Below, piece by piece: positions 56,967 through 64,000 of a stretch of 64,000 nt of DNA. A model generated the notes under the pieces. The model was given only the letters and a program-made list of their open reading frames with translations. It made no database searches and was not told the origin of the DNA. Within the stretch, counting starts at the first letter, position 1. The number at the start of each line of letters is the position of its first letter. Source of the stretch: Krasilnikovozyma curviuscula (lineage: Eukaryota; Basidiomycota; Tremellomycetes; Cystofilobasidiales; Mrakiaceae); contig MVAQ01000084.1 in the NCBI GenBank assembly GCA_014825775.1, positions 16,924-80,923 on the forward strand. The letters run 5' to 3'. Made by a program: the position numbers and the translations under genes.

Positions 56967-59900
56967 ATGGAATTCGAGTACGTCTGCATCTGTGGCTCGC
57001 GTTCAGCCGTCTCTGTCGAGCTGTTTCTCCTTGCTGATGAGATTTGTTCCCTGTTGACCCTTTCTTCGGATAGTAACATCCCATACGAAGACTTGTAAGC
57101 TTGTCCCTGCCCTTTGTCGCCCAGTCGACGCTGAGAGAACCTGGAATAAACAGGACTATAGATGGAACATTGGGAGCTGGTAGCTTTGGAGTCGTCAAGC
57201 ATGGGTAAGCAGGCTGGCTTGGTGGAAAGGGGTCCTGTCACTGAAACTTTCCTCGGTTGACCACTGTATGCTCTTTAGAACTTATTTAGGTATCGAGGTA
57301 AGCTCTTCCTCATCTCTACCCTGCGTTTCAGCGTCGACCCTGACACGATAACGCCCTGCTGCCTCTTTGTGAACAACATAGGTGGCAGTTAAAGAGGTAA
57401 TCTGCTCTCATAACTTGTTACAAGTTTCAGTCCTCCAGTTCTCAACATTTTCTTCTCCTCCAATTCACAGGTGCTGCCCTCTACTGATTATGAGGTTAGA
57501 AAGTACTTTGAGAGAGAATGGAGAATCATGAAGTAATCAAAGTTTCTGGATCGATCTTTCACTCATTCGTCATAATGCTCATCACTGGCATCTGCTTCTG
57601 CGCTTTGCAGGGAATCTCGTCACCCAAACGTGGTCCTTGTATGTTTCATCTAGCAGCACTGTCGTTGAACTAGGAATCTCAAAAAACCCTTTTTTTAATT
57701 TTCTGATACAGTACCTTGGTCTCTCACGTCTTCATACTCCACCGCCTGGTAAAATCTTCATCATCTCCGAGTTCATCGAAAATGGCAATCTGCGCACCTG
57801 GTTAGTTTGTTCAAACTCATCTTGTTTCAGGACTAGCTTCCAATATCAACGTTTTCTGACACAATTGTTTCCCCCCTTTTTTTCTTTCGAACAGGATCTG
57901 GGATAAGAAAAATAAACCTTTCCCTTGGAGGTTGAGGGTGTCGTTTGCGACAGATATTTCCAGAGCACTGGCATATCTTCACGCTCGAAAGGTAAGTCGC
58001 CTCCGCATGTAACCCTGTAACACTCCTTGATAAATTGATATTTATCTTATTTAGTGCATTCATCGAGACCTCAAGGTAAGCATTGATGATTGAGACTCCA
58101 GCTCGGCCAAGACAGAGCTAACTTAGGCATTGTGATGCCTCAGGGTGAAAATCTTCTCATCACTTCTAACGAGAGAGTTAAGATCACCGACTTCGGTATG
58201 TTGAAGGAGAAGAATTGACTGTGGTTGAACTGCACGGATACTGACTTGCAGGTGGTGGATTGGTGATTGCAGGTTTCGCTCGGATCGCTGCTCGAAACGA
58301 GGATGAGATGAGACGAATGAGCTACTGTGGAACAGATGGATATGTGAGTAACAATGTAAATGTACCATATGCATTGTTTTTAGCTGATTTTTGTTTCAAC
58401 CTGTCGTGCTTGGTAATAGATGGTAAGCTTCGTCGATCGGCCACTGAGGTGGTGCATCTCCATGCCTGACGGACTTCCTCGTTACCTCTTAGTCTCCTGA
58501 GATTTTGAAAGGGGAAGAGTTTGATGAGAAGACTGATGTCTTCAGTTTGGGTATCATCTTCTGTGAAATCATCAGTAGACGCTTGGTTGATGCTGATACT
58601 TTCAAAGTAACTGCGCTTTAAACTGTGCAGGAGGAGACACCGACTTATTATCTTACTATTTCTTTCATCAGAGAACGATGCCTAAGTTCATTTTGGATCC
58701 GATAGAAATCCAGGATTTGGCCTCGCCAGGCTGTCCGCCTGCATTCATCCAATTGGCAATTGACTGCTCAGCCGAGCTACCTGAAGATCGTCCAGCAATG
58801 CTTGAAGTGCTAAAAAAACTTCGAAACATTGAATTGGAAATCTTGGGAAGACTGGATAGGGAAGGCGACACCGAACACGTCGGGAGCATTAAGTTTTTCC
58901 CGAACAAACAAGGTGACGGCAACCTCAAGAGACCAGGCGGTGTTCCAAAGAGGATTCCTTCATTCGGCATGGGAGTTGGAAGTAAGATTAGAGGTTCTGG
59001 TGGGAACTTGAAGAAAGATGACCCAGAGAGTGGAACCGATGACGAGAGTGATTTGCAGGAGGTTTTGGAAGCGATCGGCACTATCAAGATAGGAAATGGC
59101 GGTGCTAGTGGTACTTGGAGAACTGCCCAATGGAGCGAAGAGACCAAGAGTAAATACGAAGACGCGAGTGAGATGAGAGGTGTGTTCTGGTTTCGTTTTC
59201 TTCGAGCTTTCTATTCGATCATGCAATGCTATCTGGTGACTTAATTGTGGTAACAAGGTCATATGCACCTTATCTCCACAGCAGCAACAGTGTCAGAAGG
59301 GAGCTCGACATACTCTACCGTGGTCTTCAAAAAGGGTAATAATCCCACCCAAACTAATTCCAACATCTCCACAGCTTCCATTTTGACCATCAAACATGAG
59401 AATACGCCAGCAGAAGCTCAAATCTCACCAGTGGCACCTGTTGCTTCCGCCATTAAGGTCGCCGCTTCTCCTGAAGCTCCTGTCAAAACCCCGGACAACG
59501 CTTCCGCTGAGCAAGTCGATGAAGTGATGAAGATACCACAGAGTGCCTTCACCCACAGATTCACAGTAGTCAAGAGCAATGTCACGGAAAAATATGCATC
59601 CTTCTTCAACCAGCCTGGTCCTAAGAAATGTACTTGCTGTAAGAAGGTAAGAGTGCGCTCACAGTGGAAGCGCCTGGTGGCATTCGATGATAGTTCGTCA
59701 TTAACTTCCCAATTGCGGGTCCCTTCTGAACAGAAAATGAAGAAGAATGCTCCGTTCTTGTCGTGCGATGATTGTGGAATGGTCACTCATGTCAAGTGCT
59801 CTGCACAAGCCCCGGTAAGAATCTCGTTTCTTGCTGTCAAGTCTAGTGCAACCAAACTCACGTCACCTTCGCCTCTCATCATTTCATTCAATTCCAGAGA

Positions 59901-60005
59901 AACTGTGGACTGGTTGCTAATTCCACACCTTCTTCCGCTGCCAATGCTGCTGCTCGTTTAAGAGCGTCCTTCCAAAGCACCAAAGCACCGTCCTTCAAAC
60001 CTTGA
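56967..60005 (+). CDS. TKL/LISK-type protein kinase with C-terminal C1 zinc finger
   Basis: Kinase domain: YEDLTIDGTLGAGSFGVVKHG (P-loop), VAVKEV (catalytic Lys), RHPNVVLYLGL, CIHRDLKGENLL, ITDFGFARI, GTDGYMSPEIL and DVFSLGIIFCEII. This matches the tyrosine-kinase-like LISK group (LIMK/TESK relatives) reported in basidiomycete yeasts. A roughly 150-residue linker follows, then a C1-like finger: HRFTVVKSN...CTCCKKKMKKNAPFLSCDDCGMVTHVKCSAQAPRNC (long first loop). Eighteen exons: 56967-56977, 57074-57094, 57154-57204, 57279-57297, 57382-57396, 57471-57532, 57611-57638, 57712-57800, 57895-57991, 58055-58075, 58144-58195, 58273-58343, 58420-58422, 58493-58606, 58672-59179, 59282-59646, 59734-59814 and 59898-60005. 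They sum to 1716 nt (571 residues). The Met at 56967 is inferred from phase. Confidence 0.85.
57382..57396 (+). other. 15-nt microexon encoding the kinase catalytic Lys
   Basis: GTGGCAGTTAAAGAG (VAVKE) lies between acceptor ACATAG and donor GTAATC. It contains the invariant ATP-binding lysine of subdomain II. Confidence 0.8.
58055..58075 (+). other. 21-nt microexon encoding CIHRDLK
   Basis: Lies between acceptor TTTAG and donor GTAAGC and encodes the HRD catalytic loop; GENLL follows in the next exon. Confidence 0.85.
58420..58422 (+). other. Probable 3-nt microexon (single Met) in the kinase gene
   Basis: ATG lies between acceptor GGTAATAG and donor GTAAGC. It supplies the Met of GTDGY-M-SPEIL, the APE/SPE motif of the activation segment. 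Flanking introns would be 76 and 70 nt. Skipping it stays in frame (GYSPE), so frame alone does not prove it; motif conservation does most of the work. Confidence 0.65.
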
Positions 60006-60290
60006 GTATGCTTGTATCAGACATGTGCAGCGTACTACTCCGTTGATATACCCCTTTTGAGATTTGCATGGTTCGCTTTCTTACTTTTTTTCCTCCTCAA
60101 ACACACGTAACATGATCTACCAATGTAGCAACATCGCTTCGCTTTAACGACTTCTTACGACCCGTCTTAATGTCAATCCATCGTAGACGCTAAATCATAC
60201 TTTCTCATTGAAGCACATATAAACGCAAAGGCAAAGATTTGGAGGAATCCCTTGCAAAAAGCACGATAAAAAAACAGGTATATGCAGATC
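60006..60290. other. Convergent 3' region of kinase and TRM11
   Basis: 285 bp between the stops, T-rich near 60080-60095. No feature. Confidence 0.5.
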
Positions 60291-62237
60291 TCAAGCATCA
60301 GGACTGGGTGTATCCTTTTGTGAGTCAAGAGGCTTGAACTTATTGAAGTATTGCTATCAAAGAGCAGAGTCAGGGTAAGAATAGAGGGCGATATAGACTG
60401 CCTAGAAGGAAGTTGCATCCTTACCTCTCTGAAATACCTATGCCCTGGAATTCGAGCGTTCTCCTCGAGCAGCACGTGCTGCTGGCCATCAAAAACTGGT
60501 TTTGAGTCCTGCTCTGTCCTAGTTTTCTCCATAGTGATAAGCTTTTGCAAAAATGCGCAGGGCAAGTTAGAACATTTCGAGAACAATAATGGCGCGAAAC
60601 AACCTTACTCTTCGAGCCCAATTACCAAAATCCTGCACACTATCAGCAATCAACTCCATTCCATCCAACTTCGGTATATCCACCGGCTCAAAACTGTCAT
60701 TCACCACCGGAAGGAAGAACACCAACCTTCCTCCAGTCTTCAATAACCATCTAGCCTGAATGACCAGATCGACCGCAAGCTCACTCAGCTCGTACGGTTT
60801 GAAAGGTGGTAGATAGTCTTCAGTCTCAAATGTTTTCCTTCCGTCGGGAAGTGTCACTGGTTCAGTTCGCAGGTGCTCTTCGTTCTTTCTCCCGATTCGC
60901 TTAGCACCTGCTCACAAAAGGTGAATTTGGATGAGATTTTGATCAATCACACGCATATTCACAGACTCACCTGCTCGGACACCATATGGTGGGTCAGTTA
61001 TGATTGCATCGAAGAGGCCACCGGTACGGAGAGGACAGCGGGTGATGTCGTAGGTTAGCAAGTCCATTATCAGGGATGTAGTACCATACTTTGCTGCTGA
61101 GAGCAAGATACCCGTTTGATCTGTAACGGAACATCGTCTGTACTCATCCTGATAAACAATAGTTGCGAAACGCACCTTTCTTTTTTCCTCTCATCTGTCT
61201 TCCATCTATATCGCTGCCCAAGCACATCGCACCAAATTCAGCAGCAGCCAATGGGAGCGACCCAGTTCCACAAAAAGGATCGTATATTAGACTACCCTTC
61301 CTCGCAAGACCCTGATTCGCCATCATTAGAGCCAGTTCCGACGCCATCGAAGTGTTCCCATAGAAAGGGCGGTTTCTGACTTCGTACTTAAGCATCAACG
61401 CCCTCGCCTTGCCAGTGTGGAGTTGAATGCTGAAGTAAAGCATTCGTGCTTGAGCTAGTTCAGAAGCATCTTGTTCTTTCATCCTGGCGTCTGTCGCTTG
61501 AATGGATGGAGTCCCATCTTCTCTCAGGTTGACTGGCGGGGGACAGATTGTTGGTGTCTCGCTTGGATGCAACCAGAAACAAAAGGGAATTCTTTCACTC
61601 ACATTCGTAATAAACTTGGAATATCACATCCGGATTCTTGAAGTTGATGGGTCCTTCCATTGGGAGGATCTCTCTGAAGGTTTCAATTACAGCCGTCTGA
61701 GTACTTCTCTGAATGCTTCTTTCACCCCATGATAACATAGAGAACCTCCATGAATCCTTTTCTAGATGCTTTACCCAAGGTTTGTATGACAAAGAGCGGA
61801 GATTTGAATGGAGTCGAGATAGTGAGGGCGCCATAGAAACCAGCTTGTGTATCGAGCTGTCATAAGCGCAAACAGTGAGAAAACGGACGTCCTTAATGAT
61901 TCAAATAGTATAAATTAGCTCACCGAATACCAATAGCTCTCTCAGCGATCCTCAAAGCATCCTCTTCCTTCTCCAGTCCAAGAATGCAAACTGGTCGTTT
62001 CTGGACGTCCCATTCACCTTCTTCCAACCCACAGCCTACTGCATTGTAGGCCTCTAGTACTGACAGAGGAAACGGGGCAAAATGAAGGTCGAAGTTGTAC
62101 AGCTTGGCGATAGATTGAAGTTCAGGAACTCGGAAGGAAGAAAGAGTCGTGGCGAAAGTGAGCTGGTACAGCTGATACGGGAGCTGTTGCTCCAAGGTCT
62201 GTTGCTGTAAAGCTGATGCTGAAGAAGAACAGGCCAT
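60291..62237 (-). CDS. TRM11: tRNA (guanine-N2) methyltransferase catalytic subunit Trm11
   Basis: Forms m2G10 in tRNA with partner Trm112. The N-terminal half carries a THUMP-like region (LTFATTLSSFRVPELQSIA, NAVGCGLEEG) and INFKNPDVIFQVYYE. The methyltransferase core has YEVRNRPFYGNTSMASELALMMANQ, the SAM-binding LIYDPFCGTGSLPLAAAEFGA, LGSDIDGRQ, and catalytic DAIITDPPYGVRAG; RWLLKTGGRLVFFLPV follows. The C-terminus YFRE joins FKPLDSQKDTPSPDA in a last short exon ending at 60291. The start Met is 62237 (MACSSSASAL). Six or more introns are needed; edges near 61600-61870 are uncertain. Confidence 0.9.
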
Positions 62238-62428
62238 GTTGATATTTTTGGAATTCAAGCTTAATGCTTAGCTGTTGCTGTCAGAAATAAGACTCACACC
62301 CTTCTCTCTTCCGGCCAGAAAAAGTTATATGTGGCGAATCAACAACATCGTAACATCTTTCTAGATCCTTGCTGTTGAGAGAAGGAGCTCTACAATAATT
62401 CATAGCCCGAGTGAGGCTGTGCTGCTTG

Positions 62429-63641
62429 CTATGAATGTGAGAGTGCTTGAGCGACATCTTTCGCGAGAGGGATAGATTCCTGGGCGCCATCCTTCTGAAC
62501 ACAGAGAGCCGAAGCCTGGGTCCAAATCCAGTGAAGAATAAAGGGGGATTCTTGAGTCACATGTAAAGATAAGGGCGTTCAGGCGCCTGCTCAGACGCAA
62601 AGCACTCACCATCGTCCCAACTTTGAGCGCATTTGCCAGTGGTTTGCCCGACAGCAGAGAAGCAACCACAAACCCAGTGAAGGTATCTCCTGCACCAGTT
62701 GTATCCTTGACTTTGTCAACTTTGACAGACGGTGTGAAGATTGGGGACTGAGGCGACTCCACGGATAGAGCGAGACTTCCCTTGGATCCTAGAGTCATGA
62801 TGATGGTCACGGACGAGTTGAGTGAGGGATGAAAGAACAGTGACTTTAGGATTGAGTACGGTTTTTCCATTTGGGGTGGAAGTGGTGGTGGTGGTGGTGT
62901 TGAGAATCGAGATGGCGCTGATACTGTAGCTGTTGGAAGTGCCGCCAGGAGAGTCAGAGCTTCCCCTTCGTTAATGAATAGCACTGAGACGTCCTTCCAT
63001 GGAAAAGAGCTGATCTCCGCTTGTGATAGCATTGGTGACGGGTTGTATACGACTCTAGTCTGAGCAGAGGCGCAAAGTGACAACCACTGAAGCGTCGTCG
63101 GTAGTGGAATTTCGTTTTGGATACAGAGATACTGAGGAGCAGGAGTTGAGAAGGTCGAAGGAGGGGTTGGTGGCAGATAATTAGCTGCTTTGAGCAAGAC
63201 TGTGAAGGAGGTTAAGTAAGACCACCACCTGGCTCAAGACACTGAAGGGGACACTCACTGATAGAATTTTCGCCGTCCTCACCAACCTGAATAACAGCCC
63301 TTCCGGTCACATCCTTCTCCCTGATAGCTACACCATTCGTGTCTACACCATCCTTCGCCAAGTTCTCCAAAATCCATTCGCCGTCATTGCCAACTGCTCC
63401 CACCATCTGAACATTAGCACCAGCTCGAGCCAGAGCGAGAGCTTGATTTGCGCCTTTCCCGCCTGCTCGTTTAGTGAAAGATGCTGAGCTGATGGTCTCC
63501 CCAGGCAAGACGATATGAGGGAGTCTGAAAAACTCATCGATATCTGCGAGAAAGAGTAGTGGTAAGTACTTGTCTTTTACAGGATGAATGTCTCTTCTTA
63601 CTAATCGATCCTGCCACTATGCAGTATGGTTCTGTAGACAT
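62429..63641 (-). CDS. RBK1: Ribokinase
   Basis: PfkB-family sugar kinase phosphorylating ribose to ribose 5-phosphate. The first exon MSTEPYCIVAGSI joins NIDEFFRLPHIVLPGETISS across an intron (donor GTAAGA near 63599, acceptor CTCGCAG near 63552), matching the family N-terminus. Next are RAGGKGANQALALARAG, VGAVGNDGEWILENLAKDGV, IQNEIPL, NEGEALTLL and the catalytic/anion-hole VKDTTGAGDTFTGFVVASLLSG. A Pro-rich insertion (FSTPPPPPLPPQ) interrupts the middle. A final exon (acceptor near 62518) encodes ASALCVQKDGAQESIP and ends at 62429. Confidence 0.92.
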
Positions 63642-64000
63642 TTCCGAAATGGAAGTGGGCTGAGGACTAGCTGTCACTTGTCCGGCGACTATTCGAACCA
63701 CACCTGTGGCACCCAGCGTGAAAATATGTCACTTCAAGCTTACATTCAGGAATGACAGAGTAAAAGTCGATGTCAATATGTACTGGACAAGGCTGGCGTT
63801 GTCAGTCCACAGCTCAATCGGATCGCAGCGCCCGCATTTGAGCCAACTACGCCTCCTCTTGCATTGCGCCTCCATCATGACACTCACTCAGGAGGCAACG
63901 CGTGACTACTCAAGCCTCCTCCCAGATCTACCGATTAGCACGGATTTGCTACACCTTCCCAATCAGACCCGAAGAGTAATACCTCCAGACAATTGTTTGC
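63642..64000. other. RBK1 upstream region to window end
   Basis: 359 bp with no convincing open frame; presumed RBK1 promoter, possibly shared with a gene beyond the window. Confidence 0.45.

Noticed and set aside
56743..57057. 104-codon open frame including MAASGSLLVP before the kinase
   Set aside because: It enters the kinase exons in the wrong phase and carries no kinase motif; probably leader sequence.

Overview
The window is nuclear DNA from an intron-rich basidiomycete yeast, most likely a tremellomycete of the Cryptococcus/Kwoniella type. The evidence is dense short introns (about 50-80 nt, GTNNGT donors, CTAAY/CTGAC branch sites), many tiny exons, moderate GC, tightly packed genes on both strands, and a gene set typical of such yeasts (CreA/Mig1-type C2H2 factor, Zn2Cys6 factor, LISK-type TKL kinase, HDEL-ending protein disulfide isomerase). 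I found no transposon, rRNA, tRNA or CRISPR array.

Layout: 1-2809 holds the 3' end of the U5 snRNP GTPase SNU114, convergent with the G-patch splicing factor SPP2. 3928-11691 holds a Zn2Cys6 transcription factor, a YAT-type carnitine acetyltransferase and an alpha/beta hydrolase. 11972-19699 holds a 2H cyclic phosphodiesterase, TRP4, SES1 (divergent from TRP4 across a short promoter with a Gcn4-like site) and PDI1. 20035-29374 holds ELG1 and, after about 2.4 kb of non-coding DNA, a MIG1/CreA-like repressor. 29791-41566 holds a large low-complexity protein of unknown function, an APC-superfamily permease, a small four-helix membrane protein and a UBA plus universal-stress-protein fusion. 42376-50323 holds pyruvate decarboxylase, a CSN8-like PCI protein and prolyl-tRNA synthetase with an alternative mitochondrial leader. 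50703-56530 holds a haem peroxidase and a three-gene aromatic-catabolism group (carboxymuconate cyclase, enol-lactonase-like hydrolase, intradiol ring-cleavage dioxygenase). 56967-63641 holds an 18-exon LISK-type kinase with a C1 finger, TRM11 and ribokinase. The region before the window end (63642-64000) looks like promoter.

The most striking signal is the exon structure. Conserved protein motifs force very small exons in several unrelated genes. PDI1 has a 5-nt exon carrying the first active-site Cys codon. The kinase has a probable 3-nt exon (one Met) plus 11-, 15-, 19-, 21-, 21- and 28-nt exons. SES1 has adjacent 22- and 9-nt exons, the USP gene a 9-nt exon, the peroxidase a 16-nt exon and the carnitine acetyltransferase a 21-nt exon. 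The reconstructed PDI1 (1530 nt) and kinase (1716 nt) reading frames are exact multiples of three with these exons included. Standard gene finders would probably miss or mis-join many of them.

Other points worth checking are a probable start-codon-context switch for dual targeting of ProRS, two stop-free in-frame introns (SPP2 and kinase), the aromatic-degradation group, and a frame break in its hydrolase. Gene calls rest on reading conserved motifs. No database search was run.
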